This document shows positions 9,069 to 18,339 of a DNA stretch of 46,787 nt, piece by piece. Below the pieces are notes generated by a model. The model did no database searches and had not been told where the DNA came from. It worked only from the letters and a program-made list of their open reading frames with translations. A program made the translations under genes and the position numbers. The first letter of the stretch is position 1; each line of letters starts with the position of its first letter. The stretch is taken from positions 1 to 46,787 of the forward strand of contig CABUVO010000031.1 of NCBI GenBank assembly GCA_902495075.1, in the 5' to 3' direction. Source of the stretch: an uncultured Porphyromonadaceae bacterium (GTDB lineage: Bacteria > Bacteroidota > Bacteroidia > Bacteroidales > Muribaculaceae).

Positions 9069-9917
9069 TTATTCTTTTTTTATTATATCATAATTTGAAA
9101 GGGAGTCGATTTCCTCTTTGTATATATCTCTTATCACTCGTACGGTGCTTAAAGATCGGAAATCAGGCATCAGTTTTATTTTGAATGTAAAAAAACTGTC
9201 GTCTTGACTTCTCACTCTGTTGAGCACGGTGCCGACCGGTATACCTTCAGGAAAGGTTGTAGAGTATCCACTGGTTACAATCGTGTCGCCTATATGATAT
9301 TCAACATGGCGAGGAATCTCTTCTACGTAAGCAATTGAGGCATCCTTCCCTTTCCAGTTTAGGGATCCTACAAATGAGGTGTCTTTTAGTTTTACCGAGA
9401 AGTGTTGTGTCTCATTCAGCAATGAAATTACCCTCGCCATATGGGGACCGGTAACGTTTACGATTCCTACAACACCATTCTGGTCTACGACTCCCATGCC
9501 ACGCTCAACGCCATCAAGGCTGCCTCTGTCGATCGTAAAAAAGTTTTTAGGATGACGTGTGTTGTTGTTAATCACTGCAGCCGCAATATAATCATATCGG
9601 TCGCGAGAAGGGAGGGGGGGCAGCGTATCTGAGAGTAGCACTTTATATTGTGCAAGTTCGTTTTTCAGATTCAATACCTGATTTTGCAGTTGTGCATTGC
9701 TTGCCTGTAGGCTTTCATTGATGGAACGGAGATGAAAATACCCTGTTACATGTGATGCTCCGTTATACAAACCTCCCGATATGACATTGGCTGAGGTCAG
9801 ATAAACCGATTGGCGATATCTATTCCCCAGCACAAGAAGCGTTACGCTTATCAGCACATAGAAGGTAAAGACAAACCATGTGGAGTAGCGTATTATGAAA
9901 TTCAGAAGATTACGCAT
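9069..9917 (-). CDS. mreC: Rod-shape-determining protein MreC
   Basis: Bitopic periplasmic scaffold of the elongation complex. It has a short cytoplasmic N-terminus, one membrane helix (about 11-31), a coiled coil at about 62-95 (SINESLQASNAQLQNQVLNL), and the MreC beta-barrel region with ITVDRGS-like FFTIDRGSLDGVERGMGV and the VTSGYSTTFPEGIPVG motif near 220. Length of 282 aa is typical for Bacteroidetes. It follows mreB by 35 bases and abuts mreD, and it activates PBP2-RodA through its periplasmic domain in known systems. Confidence 0.95.
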   Translation of the reverse strand: MRNLLNFIIRYSTWFVFTFYVLISVTLLVLGNRYRQSVYLTSANVISGGLYNGASHVTGYFHLRSINESLQASNAQLQNQVLNLKNELAQYKVLLSDTLPPLPSRDRYDYIAAAVINNNTRHPKNFFTIDRGSLDGVERGMGVVDQNGVVGIVNVTGPHMARVISLLNETQHFSVKLKDTSFVGSLNWKGKDASIAYVEEIPRHVEYHIGDTIVTSGYSTTFPEGIPVGTVLNRVRSQDDSFFTFKIKLMPDFRSLSTVRVIRDIYKEEIDSLSNYDIIKKE

Positions 9918-9952
9918 TCATTAGAAAGATGCACTATGCATGAACGATATCC

Positions 9953-10972
9953 TTAACGTATAAGGAAAGAGAAGCGGTTAATATTCTTTAAAGCAACACC
10001 GGTACCCTTTGCCACTGCGTGTAATGGATCGTCCGCAACTTTGAATTCTATGCGGATTTTATCGGTGAATCTTTTCGCAAGACCGCGGAGCAATGCTCCT
10101 CCGCCTGCCAGGTATATTCCGTTCTTTACAATATCAGCATAAAGTTCTGGAGGTGTTTGTTCAAGAGCTGCAAGAATTGCGGCTTCCATCTTCATTATTG
10201 ATTTTTCGATGCAATGCGAGATTTCTTCGTGCGTGACAGGAACTTCCATTGGAAGTGATGTCATACGGTTGGGACCGGTGACGATGAATGGTTCTGGCGG
10301 ATTTTCAAGTGTAGGTAGGGCAGAACCGACATTGATCTTTATTTGTTCCGCCATGCTTGTTCCTACTTTAAGATTGTGCACACGACCCATATGTTCCTGA
10401 ATGTCCGCAGTAAGGTCATTACCGGCAATGCGTATGCTCTTATTGCTGACGATACCGCCGAGAGATATGACTGCGATTTCAGTGCTGCCACCGCCTATGT
10501 CGACAATCATGTTGCCTTCCGGTGCCTCCACATCCAGTCCGATTCCAAGGGCGGCAGCCATTGGCTCGTAGATCATATATACATCTCGGCCACCGGCGTG
10601 TTCACTTGAATCCCTGACAGCGCGGATTTCGACTTCCGTTGAACCTGACGGGATACATACAACCATACGTAGTGAGGGCGAAAACCATCTGCGTTTTGAT
10701 CCAACCATCTTGACCATGCCTCTGATCATCTGCTCGGCTGCGTTAAAGTCTGCAATTACACCGTCGCGGAGAGGACGAATTGTGCGGATGCCTGGAGACT
10801 CTCTCCCTTCCATCATATGAGCCGGAGTTCCAACGGCGATAAGTTTGTCAGTCTTGTTTTCTATCGCAACCACGCTCGGCTCATCCACAACAATCTTGTC
10901 ATTATGAATGATGATGGAATTGGCTGTTCCCAAGTCCATCGCTATTTCTTGTGTAAATGAAAAAAGTCCCAT
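9953..10972 (-). CDS. mreB: Rod-shape-determining actin homologue MreB
   Basis: Bacterial actin that forms membrane-associated filaments directing side-wall synthesis. Visible motifs are the phosphate-1 loop MDLGTANS (near residue 12), the DVRDGFK-equivalent PLRDGVIADF, the phosphate-2 motif DIGGGSTEIAV near 158, and the adenosine motif LAGGGALLRGL near 290. The N-terminus MGLFSFTQEI is the usual membrane-contacting hydrophobic start. Length 339 aa is standard. It is the first gene of the mreBCD-mrdA-rodA operon, with a good -7 element about 50 bases upstream. The window thus holds a complete rod system, so the organism is probably rod-shaped or ovoid. Confidence 0.97.
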   Translation of the reverse strand: MGLFSFTQEIAMDLGTANSIIIHNDKIVVDEPSVVAIENKTDKLIAVGTPAHMMEGRESPGIRTIRPLRDGVIADFNAAEQMIRGMVKMVGSKRRWFSPSLRMVVCIPSGSTEVEIRAVRDSSEHAGGRDVYMIYEPMAAALGIGLDVEAPEGNMIVDIGGGSTEIAVISLGGIVSNKSIRIAGNDLTADIQEHMGRVHNLKVGTSMAEQIKINVGSALPTLENPPEPFIVTGPNRMTSLPMEVPVTHEEISHCIEKSIMKMEAAILAALEQTPPELYADIVKNGIYLAGGGALLRGLAKRFTDKIRIEFKVADDPLHAVAKGTGVALKNINRFSFLIR

Positions 10973-11020
10973 CTTATTTTATCTTAATGGAGAGTAGTAA
11001 TTTCTTTAAATTTCAATGTG

Positions 11021-11028
11021 CAAAGTTA
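11021..11028 (-). promoter_or_regulatory. Promoter -7 element of the mre operon
   Basis: The minus strand reads TAACTTTG, a full match to the Bacteroidetes -7 element; RNA would start about 40 bases before the mreB ATG. No clear TTTG lies 18-21 bases upstream, so the -33 part is weak. It lies just downstream of the terminator at 11096-11133. Confidence 0.58.
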
Positions 11029-11095
11029 ACTATTTTTTTATTATAATTCCTAATTGTATCTATAATTATGTTTAAAAAAATAATTATGCGGCTAT

Positions 11096-11133
11096 GTAAA
11101 AAGGGGCGACACTTAAGTGTCGCCCCTTTTTAC
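11096..11133 (-). terminator. Perfect 38-base palindromic terminator, gyrA-TPR operon
   Basis: The sequence is symmetric over 38 bases around the centre ACTTAAGT, with GGGGCGAC/GTCGCCCC flanked by A5 and T5 runs. It works in either direction. It lies 15 bases after the stop of the TPR gene and insulates the mre operon promoter from gyrA read-through. Confidence 0.9.
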
Positions 11134-11148
11134 ATATTCTTATTCAAA

Positions 11149-12360
11149 TTAATTGAAGAAAGTTTCGAGTGCGTAATCAATATTCTCAATTACATAGTTT
11201 AGATCAGAATCATCAGCATTCATGCCTTTTGCCTTGTCGGTGATGTCTTTTGCATACTGGAAATATTCTGTCTTGATAGCATTGCGCTGCTCTGGAGTGG
11301 CACCCTCAATGTTGTTCCATTTCTGTGTGCCGACTTTGAAGATCTTTTTAGCTGCATTCTTCAAAGTTTCGAAATCAACGCCCGGCAGAGAGGCAGCTTT
11401 CTTATAGTCTGCCACCGATGCCTCGTCATCACCTTTACGGTCATTGACGTATCCACGTAGACCATATAGAGATGCATTGTCGGGATTCTCAGCTACGAGA
11501 GTATTAACCTCCTGAAGAGCTTTGTCGATCTGATTGTCAAGAACGAGAGAGTTGATGAGGTTGTTGATGAATAAAGGTTGGGAGATACCGAATTTCTTAT
11601 GACCGGCTTCAGCAATTTCCATGATTTCGGATTTTGCTTTGTCAACCTTTGTTGAATCCTGACCTGCAAGATATTGCCAGCAAGCAATCTCATAAACATA
11701 GTTCTGATAGTTGTCAGAATTGTTGAGACGGGCATGCTTGAATGCATTCGCACCTGCTTCAAGGTTATTGCCCGCGTATGCTGAAATTCCGGCATTGAAA
11801 AATGCAGTGTTCACTACAGAGTCGGGTGTTGATTTAACCTCTTTCGATGCAAAAGACTGTTTGGGCATATTGCCATAAATCATGAAAGCCTCATAAGCCT
11901 CAGGATAGAATTTCTTTTCATTATAGAAAGTTCCACCGGCATTGAAATAATCATTGAAATGACCATTGATCTTTGAAGCAATGTCTTTTGAAAATTTAGG
12001 TTTGATTTCTCCTTTTGCATTGGGGACACTGTCAAGCGACATTGCCTTGAGGAACTGGTTGTAACCATTAAGGAGCTGTTCACCCATCTCCAACGGTTTA
12101 ACACTGGGATCTTTAGGATTGATCATCTGCTTCTTGAAAGAATTGTCGAAAGCATCGTATTCAATCTTGCCTGCAACAAAATATGTGCGGGCATCATTCT
12201 GAGTCTCAGGATTAGCGGCAGCCTGACCGATAAGTTCGCGAGCTTCTGCGATTTTATCATTCTTACCTGCAAGCTTGTTTGCCTGATCGACTACTTGCTT
12301 CTGTGCGCTCAATGAGCCAGCAGCTGCGAGGCAGAGCGCGAATGTCAAGATTTTTTTCAT
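11149..12360 (-). CDS. Periplasmic TPR-repeat protein
   Basis: Secreted helical-repeat protein of unknown function. The N-terminus is a Sec signal peptide (MKKILTFALCLAAAGSLSAQ, cleavage likely after SLSA) with no lipobox Cys. Behind it are degenerate tetratricopeptide repeats, clearest at about 175-230 (FFNAGISAYAGNNLEAGANA) and 275-330 (ALQEVNTLVAENPDNASLYG). Length is 403 aa. It follows gyrA by 29 bases on the same strand and is probably co-transcribed, although the link is likely positional rather than functional. Similar TPR proteins next to gyrA occur in other Bacteroidales as far as I recall. TPR proteins usually act as protein-binding scaffolds; no partner is evident here. Confidence 0.8.
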   Translation of the reverse strand: MKKILTFALCLAAAGSLSAQKQVVDQANKLAGKNDKIAEARELIGQAAANPETQNDARTYFVAGKIEYDAFDNSFKKQMINPKDPSVKPLEMGEQLLNGYNQFLKAMSLDSVPNAKGEIKPKFSKDIASKINGHFNDYFNAGGTFYNEKKFYPEAYEAFMIYGNMPKQSFASKEVKSTPDSVVNTAFFNAGISAYAGNNLEAGANAFKHARLNNSDNYQNYVYEIACWQYLAGQDSTKVDKAKSEIMEIAEAGHKKFGISQPLFINNLINSLVLDNQIDKALQEVNTLVAENPDNASLYGLRGYVNDRKGDDEASVADYKKAASLPGVDFETLKNAAKKIFKVGTQKWNNIEGATPEQRNAIKTEYFQYAKDITDKAKGMNADDSDLNYVIENIDYALETFFN

Positions 12361-12389
12361 AATATATGAAGATTGGGTTAATAATCTAT

Positions 12390-14957
12390 TTATATTTCAC
12401 TCTCAATATCCATGCTGTGGTCTGTGACAGCATTTTCGTTGATTTCATTCTCTATGATTTCCGAGGCCGTGGCAGTGATTGTCTCTTCACTCTCTTCTTC
12501 AATTTCTGTTTCCGGATCAGAGTCAACCTTGCAGACAGAGGCGATTGTGTCTCCGCGTTTGCCGAGATCTATGAGTTTTACGCCTTGTGTCGCGCGTCCC
12601 ATGATCCTGATTGAATCCACAGGGAGGCGAAGAGTGATGCCGCTCTGATTGATTATCATCAGATCATTGTTGTCAGTGACATTCTTGATTGCGACAAGCT
12701 GTCCTGTCTTTTCAGTTATAGACAAAGTTTTCACGCCTTTGCCTCCGCGGTTTGTGATACGGTAATCTTCAAGGGCGGAACGTTTGCCATAACCATTTTC
12801 TGACACGACCATTACGGATTCATTTTCAGCTCCGGTCATTGTGATCATTCCTATGACAACGTCGTTCTCGCTGCCAAGAGTCATACCTCTTACACCGATT
12901 GAGTCGCGACCAACTTCACGGACTTTACTTTCGTGGAAGCGGATGGCACGTCCTTCACGGTCAGCAAGTATTATCTCCGTGTCTCCGTTGGTAAGACGAA
13001 CCTGGATCACCTCATCGCCTTCGAGAATCTTGATGGCCTTCTTGCCATTAGCATTGATATGAGAGTATTCCTTAAGTCTTGTCTTCTTTACTATACCGTT
13101 CTTTGTGGCGAAGATGAGGTTGTGGGAATTTGTATACTCATCATCGCTCAGATGCTTGATTCTTATGAACGCATTGACACGGTCGTCGGCATCAAGCATC
13201 AGCATATTCTGAATGGCACGCCCTTTGGAATTCTTTGGCATTTCGGGAATCTCATAAACTTTCAATCTGTAGCAACGTCCTTTTTCAGTAAAGAACAACA
13301 TATCGTTGTGGTTTGTTGCGGGATAGATATGCTCTATGAAATCCTCGTCCCTGGTGTTGCTGCCCTTGGCACCCACACCACCTCTGTGCTGCGCGCGGAA
13401 TTCTGATAGGGGAGTGCGTTTGATGTATCCAAGGTGAGAGATTGTGATAATCATTGGATCATCCGGATAGAAATCCTCGGCATTGAAGTCTCCGGAAATC
13501 ATATTGATTGCAGTGCGCCTTTCATCACCGTATTTGTCACGGATTTCAATCAGCTCATCTTTCATAACCTGTCGACAAACGTGATCGTTGTTGAGTATGT
13601 CGTTCAAGTGCTGGATAAGTTTCATCACCTCATCATACTCGTTGCGCAGTTTGTCCATTTCCAGACCGGTGAGCTGACGGAGACGCATTTCAACTATGGC
13701 TCGTGTCTGCACTTCATCGAGTTCGAATCTTTCGCCAAGTTTCTGACGGGCATCTTCAGCTGTGGCAGAAGATCGGATTATCTGGATCACCTCGTCAATA
13801 TTGTCTACGGCAATCATCAACCCCTTGAGGATGTGGGCACGCTCCTCTGCTTTCTTGAGTTCGAAGCGAGTGCGGCGAATAACCACATCGTGACGATGGT
13901 TTACAAAAGCATCAAGAATCTCTTTAAGATTCAGTGTCTTTGGACGACCGTTAACGAGAGCCACATTATTGACGCTGAATGATGTCTGAAGCTGGGTGAG
14001 CTTGAAAAGCTTGTTGAGGACTACGCGCGCGTTAGCATCTTTCTTGATATCTATTACGATATTGATCTTGCCACGTGCGGAAGTATCGGATATGTCGGCT
14101 ATGCCGTCGATCTTCTTCTCGTCCACAAGTTCGGCGATGCTCTTGACGAGATCACCTTTTATGACACCGTAAGGAATCTCAGATATGACTATTGCGTCAT
14201 GATTGCCGTCTGATTCGATTTCGGTCTTTGCACGAAGCACAATTCTGCCTCGTCCTGTTTCAAAAGCATCCTTAACGCCCTGAATACCGAGGATTTCTCC
14301 TCCCGTGGGGAAGTCGGGAGCCTTGATATACTCCATTAAACCTTCTACATCAAGCTCAGGATTATCAATAAGAGCCAAAGCGGCGTTAAGAGATTCGGTA
14401 AGGTTGTGAGGCGGCATATTGGTAGCCATACCTACGGCAATGCCGGAAGCTCCATTGACGAGGAGGTTCGGGATACGGGTAGGCAATACAGCCGGTTCTG
14501 ACAATGTGTTGTCGAAGTTCGGCACGAAATCGACAGTATCTTTGTCAAGATCCTGAAGCATTTCTTCACCCATGCGGGCAAGTTTGACCTCGGTGTAACG
14601 CATGGCGGCAGGAGAGTCTCCGTCAATTGATCCGAAATTACCTTGTCCGAACACAAGAGGATAGCGCAAGCTCCACTCTTGTGCGAGTCGCACCATAGTG
14701 AGATATATAGAAGAGTCTCCGTGTGGGTGATACTTACCCATCACTTCTCCAACGATACGTGCCGATTTCTTAGTGTCGCCTGAGAAAAAGTTGCTGAGCT
14801 CGTTCATTCCGAACAGAACGCGTCGATGAACGGGTTTGAAACCATCTCTGACATCGGGCAGTGCCCTGGATACAATCACTGACATCGAATAATCGATGTA
14901 AGCGCTTTTCATTTCCGATTCAATATTAATCGGGATAATTTTGTCGTCTCCTTGCAT
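12390..14957 (-). CDS. gyrA: DNA gyrase subunit A
   Basis: Subunit that breaks and reseals DNA in gyrase, making negative supercoils with GyrB. The catalytic Tyr121 is in AAMRYTEVKL; the quinolone-resistance region is HPHGDSSIYL (77-86), with the wild-type Ser at position 82. The second acidic position of E. coli (Asp87) is Leu86 here. The C-terminal pinwheel starts near 510; the usual GyrA box is degenerate (TNRGGKGVKTL), and a similar QHRGGVGAKG lies in the first blade. The last ~45 residues are a Glu-rich tail. Length 855 aa is normal. A well-formed promoter lies about 80 bases upstream, and the TPR gene follows downstream. Confidence 0.97.
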   Translation of the reverse strand: MQGDDKIIPINIESEMKSAYIDYSMSVIVSRALPDVRDGFKPVHRRVLFGMNELSNFFSGDTKKSARIVGEVMGKYHPHGDSSIYLTMVRLAQEWSLRYPLVFGQGNFGSIDGDSPAAMRYTEVKLARMGEEMLQDLDKDTVDFVPNFDNTLSEPAVLPTRIPNLLVNGASGIAVGMATNMPPHNLTESLNAALALIDNPELDVEGLMEYIKAPDFPTGGEILGIQGVKDAFETGRGRIVLRAKTEIESDGNHDAIVISEIPYGVIKGDLVKSIAELVDEKKIDGIADISDTSARGKINIVIDIKKDANARVVLNKLFKLTQLQTSFSVNNVALVNGRPKTLNLKEILDAFVNHRHDVVIRRTRFELKKAEERAHILKGLMIAVDNIDEVIQIIRSSATAEDARQKLGERFELDEVQTRAIVEMRLRQLTGLEMDKLRNEYDEVMKLIQHLNDILNNDHVCRQVMKDELIEIRDKYGDERRTAINMISGDFNAEDFYPDDPMIITISHLGYIKRTPLSEFRAQHRGGVGAKGSNTRDEDFIEHIYPATNHNDMLFFTEKGRCYRLKVYEIPEMPKNSKGRAIQNMLMLDADDRVNAFIRIKHLSDDEYTNSHNLIFATKNGIVKKTRLKEYSHINANGKKAIKILEGDEVIQVRLTNGDTEIILADREGRAIRFHESKVREVGRDSIGVRGMTLGSENDVVIGMITMTGAENESVMVVSENGYGKRSALEDYRITNRGGKGVKTLSITEKTGQLVAIKNVTDNNDLMIINQSGITLRLPVDSIRIMGRATQGVKLIDLGKRGDTIASVCKVDSDPETEIEEESEETITATASEIIENEINENAVTDHSMDIESEI

Positions 14958-15039
14958 TTTTATATTAACTAAAAAGCCCCAACTGTGCCTATCAGTAGCT
15001 TGGTTGTATGCACAAGAGCATACGTACCAAACCTAACTA

Positions 15040-15070
15040 CAAAGTTACAATAATTTCTCCAAATCACAAA
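15040..15070 (-). promoter_or_regulatory. gyrA promoter
   Basis: On the minus strand TTTG (15067-15070) is followed after 19 bases by TAACTTTG (15040-15047), a complete Bacteroidetes promoter. It predicts RNA starting near 15033 with a leader of about 75 nt before the gyrA ATG. Confidence 0.72.
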
Positions 15071-15145
15071 ATTTTACTTTCAACCCAATCCCAAACTCAC
15101 CTCAAACTCAAAATGAATTCTTACACTACGTCCATAAATCCGCGT

Positions 15146-15536
15146 TTATCGAACTGGGTTCGATAAGGTAATAAGTAAAAGGGAACAGGTAAAAGGAATA
15201 AATTGGCATAACTCAACAAGCGAGGTCGCATCCCGATTTGCAAAAATGGAAGCGACAAAAATATAGGCGAAGTCGGTTGAGTGAGGGCACCCGCGGTGCC
15301 CCGTGTGTTGTCAAAACCGAACCTCCTGGAATAATCCAATTATTAAGCACTTGGTCTATAGTAAGATATTTAAGCGACAGCTTACGGGGCACCGCGGGTG
15401 CCTTCACTCAACCGGCTTCGCCTAAAAATTGATTTTACACAGATAGATAAAAGAGCCTACTAAGAATTTGAGGCGCGCCAATTCACCTTTTACCTATTCC
15501 CTATAACCTTTCACCTTATCGGGCGCAGCCCGATAA
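15146..15536. repeat. Symmetrical ~390-bp composite inverted-repeat element
   Basis: The gap between gyrA and clpC holds a mirror-like structure. From the left: hairpin TTATCGAAC-TGG-GTTCGATAA (15146-15166), five purine-rich heptads (15166-15200), AATTGGC (15201-15207), a spacer of 57, a 40-base arm (15265-15304), a centre of 79, the other arm (15384-15423), a spacer of 53, GCCAATT (15477-15483), five heptads on the other strand (15482-15516) and hairpin TTATCGGGC-GCA-GCCCGATAA (15516-15536). It encodes no recognisable protein. It looks like a MITE- or REP-like intergenic element. The short frames inside it are repeat translations, not genes. Confidence 0.78.
15265..15423. repeat. 40-bp inverted arms of the composite element
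   Basis: Bases 15265-15304 and 15384-15423 are reverse complements with 38 of 40 matches. Each arm contains its own smaller palindrome, GGCACC-CGC-GGTGCC, so RNA or single-stranded DNA could fold either as one long stem or as two local hairpins. The 79-base centre is AT-rich and has no clear structure. Confidence 0.85.
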
Positions 15537-15688
15537 ATCGAAATTTATTTATATTTGTTTTCTAATTTTGGCACGGTAATTGTTATATAAAGTATAAGTC
15601 AACTTTCGCATAAATAATTATCGATATGTAGATGCGATATTTTTGTCTTCATATTGGTTTGCGAAACTTAATTAATAAGGTAAAATAG

Positions 15689-18241
15689 ATGAACAACGAT
15701 TTTTCAAAGCAATTCAGACCTATTCTGGAAATCGGTTATGAGGAGGCAAAAAGATTTGAGTCTCCCTATATCTCCTGCGAACATCTGATGCTCGGAGCAA
15801 TAAAGAATAGAGAGGGTTACGCATATCGTATTCTGTCGCAATTGAAGATTCCTATTGATAAGATAACAGAGGAGTTGGAGGAATACTTGTCGGAACCCCA
15901 TGCTTCGGTTGAGACTACATCATTGTTTGAGCAGCAATATAAAATTAGTCTTGCGGCTATCCGCCATCTTCAGCTTGCCATGTCGGAAGCAAGAAAAATG
16001 AATTCGAAGATAATTGGTAGCGAGCATATTCTTCTTGCCTTAATCCACGATAACCGAGGAATGGACAGTGAGATTCTTAAACAGATAAAGGATGAATATC
16101 TTAATTTTGATATCTCCATTCAGGCTATAGGTGGTTTTGAAATGCCTCCCCAAATGGGAAAAGGATTCTCTCCCGATGAAGAAGAGGATGAAGAGTTTCC
16201 TTCCGATCCTATGGGAAATTCTAAAAAGGAAAGTTCTCGTTCTTCAGAGCGTTCGGGAAAAGAGAAAGTTAAGAGTGATACTCCCGCTCTCGACAAATTT
16301 GGTTATGATATGACCAAGGCTGCCGCCGAGGGAAGAATGGATCCTGTGGTAGGTAGGGAGAATGAGATTGAGCGTCTTGCTCAGATCCTTTCAAGAAGAA
16401 AGAAAAACAATCCGGTCTTGATTGGAGAGCCCGGTGTGGGTAAATCCGCAATTGTTGAGGGTCTTGCCCTGAGGATCATTCAGCGAAAGGTTTCACGCGT
16501 GCTTTTTGACAAAAGAGTCATCGGTCTTGACCTTGCCGGGATGGTGGCAGGTACAAAATATCGTGGACAGTTTGAGGAGAGAATTAAGGCTGTACTCGAT
16601 GAATTGACAAAGAATCCGGATATAATTCTGTTTATAGACGAGATTCATACGATTGTCGGTGCCGGCAGTGCACCCGGCACTATGGATGCTGCAAACATTC
16701 TTAAACCGGCTTTGGCTCGTGGTGAAATCCAATGTATCGGAGCTACAACTCTTGATGAATACCGTCAGAACATCGAGAAGGATGGCGCTCTTGAACGTAG
16801 ATTTCAAAAGGTTATCGTTGAACCTACCACACCGGAAGAAACTTTAGAAATCCTCCGTCAGGTGAAGGAGAAATATGAGGCGCATCATAATGTGAATTAT
16901 ACGGACGATGCTCTTGAGGCATGTGTCAATCTCACTGAAAGATATGTGAGCGACCGTAATTTCCCCGATAAGGCACTTGATGCTCTTGATGAAGCCGGAA
17001 GCCGCGTTCATATAACCAACATAGTTGTTCCTGAAGAGATAGAGAAACTTGAGAAAGAGGTTGATGCATTGACGCAAGATAAGTTGAATGCTGCAAAATC
17101 TCAGGATTATGAGCTGGCTGCTTCATTACGCGATCAGGTTGTTACAAAGAAAAATGAACTTGAGGAAGCTAAGAAAGAGTGGGAAAAATCTCTCGACAGC
17201 GATCGTCAGGAAGTAGATGGAGAGAAGGTTGCGGAGGTTGTGGCAATGATGACCGGTGTGCCGACACAGCGTATTGCACAGGCAGAAGGTGCGCGACTTC
17301 TTGAGATGGGCAATAGTCTTAAGGGAGCTGTAATCGGTCAGGACGATGCTATCAAAAAAGTTGTCAAGGCTATTCAGCGTAATAGAATAGGACTTAAGGA
17401 TCCGGATAAACCGATAGGGGTGTTTATGTTCCTCGGTCCGACGGGCGTAGGAAAGACACACCTTGCAAAAAAACTTGCCGAATATCTGTTTGATTCATCT
17501 GATTCATTGATACGAATGGACATGAGTGAGTTTATGGAAAAATTCACCGTTTCGCGTCTTGTCGGAGCACCTCCGGGATATGTAGGATATGAAGAGGGCG
17601 GTCAGTTGACAGAGAAAGTGCGTCGCAGACCATATTCTGTGGTGCTTCTTGATGAGATTGAGAAAGCACATCCGGATGTTTTTAATCTGTTACTTCAGGT
17701 TATGGACGAAGGTCGTCTTACCGATTCATTGGGTCGTAAGATAGACTTCAAGAACACAATCCTGATCATGACCAGCAATGTCGGATCCCGTCAACTGAAA
17801 GATTTTGGCGGAGGTGTCGGTTTCAATACTGAGGTTGTTACCAAAGAGCAGGCTCATAACGTGATATCCAAAGCATTGAACAAGGCGTTCAGCCCCGAGT
17901 TCTTGAATCGTGTTGATGATATCATAATGTTTGATCAGTTGTCGAAGGAATCCATATTCAGTATCATAGATATTGAGCTGAAGGATTTCTATAAGAGAAT
18001 TGAAAAATTAGGTTTTAAACTCACATTGTCCGACAATGCAAAGACATTTATTGCCGACAAGGGATATGACAAGAATTTTGGTGCTCGCCCGCTTAAAAGG
18101 GCTATCCAAAAATATCTTGAAGACGAGCTGGCAGAAATGTTGTTGCAGCTAAATGCTGATGGAAAATTTGGCGGGACAATAGAGGTTGATCACATTCAAG
18201 GAGAGGATAAACTTGCAATTGAATATAAAGACATCTCATAA
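15689..18241 (+). CDS. clpC: ClpC-type AAA+ chaperone/protease ATPase
   Basis: Hexameric unfoldase that feeds proteins to ClpP. It has a double Clp N-domain (about 1-150), a charged Ser-rich linker (about 160-200), a first AAA+ module with Walker A GEPGVGKS at 246-253, a UVR-type coiled segment (LNAAKSQDYELAASLRDQ, about 466-483) as in ClpC rather than ClpA, and a second AAA+ module with GPTGVGKT at 583-590. The VGF tripeptide in GGGVGFNTE is the ClpP-docking loop. Length 850 aa is typical. It is a single-gene unit: no neighbour follows, and a strong terminator lies 24 bases after the stop. Several -7-like octamers lie upstream (15550, 15563, 15638) but none has a matching -33. Confidence 0.95.
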   Translation: MNNDFSKQFRPILEIGYEEAKRFESPYISCEHLMLGAIKNREGYAYRILSQLKIPIDKITEELEEYLSEPHASVETTSLFEQQYKISLAAIRHLQLAMSEARKMNSKIIGSEHILLALIHDNRGMDSEILKQIKDEYLNFDISIQAIGGFEMPPQMGKGFSPDEEEDEEFPSDPMGNSKKESSRSSERSGKEKVKSDTPALDKFGYDMTKAAAEGRMDPVVGRENEIERLAQILSRRKKNNPVLIGEPGVGKSAIVEGLALRIIQRKVSRVLFDKRVIGLDLAGMVAGTKYRGQFEERIKAVLDELTKNPDIILFIDEIHTIVGAGSAPGTMDAANILKPALARGEIQCIGATTLDEYRQNIEKDGALERRFQKVIVEPTTPEETLEILRQVKEKYEAHHNVNYTDDALEACVNLTERYVSDRNFPDKALDALDEAGSRVHITNIVVPEEIEKLEKEVDALTQDKLNAAKSQDYELAASLRDQVVTKKNELEEAKKEWEKSLDSDRQEVDGEKVAEVVAMMTGVPTQRIAQAEGARLLEMGNSLKGAVIGQDDAIKKVVKAIQRNRIGLKDPDKPIGVFMFLGPTGVGKTHLAKKLAEYLFDSSDSLIRMDMSEFMEKFTVSRLVGAPPGYVGYEEGGQLTEKVRRRPYSVVLLDEIEKAHPDVFNLLLQVMDEGRLTDSLGRKIDFKNTILIMTSNVGSRQLKDFGGGVGFNTEVVTKEQAHNVISKALNKAFSPEFLNRVDDIIMFDQLSKESIFSIIDIELKDFYKRIEKLGFKLTLSDNAKTFIADKGYDKNFGARPLKRAIQKYLEDELAEMLLQLNADGKFGGTIEVDHIQGEDKLAIEYKDIS

Positions 18242-18264
18242 AGCCATCTGAATTGATTATGATT

Positions 18265-18311
18265 AAAATAGCAAGGGGTGATTCCACGATGGAATCACCC
18301 CTTGCTATTTT
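18265..18311. terminator. Bidirectional terminator between clpC and feoAB
   Basis: A 22-bp perfect stem (AAAATAGCAAGGGGTG.. pairing to 18311) with the 3-base loop CGA; A and T runs at the ends serve both strands. It separates the convergent clpC and feoAB genes. Confidence 0.92.
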
Positions 18312-18339
18312 GGAAGCGGCTTTCTGATTATTTATAAGT

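Noticed and set aside
15121..15432. Short frames in the gyrA-clpC gap, including 15238-15432 (plus) and 15213-15407 (minus)
   Set aside because: They translate the inverted-repeat arms in both directions, giving similar RGTAGA-like strings; they have no start context and no family resemblance.
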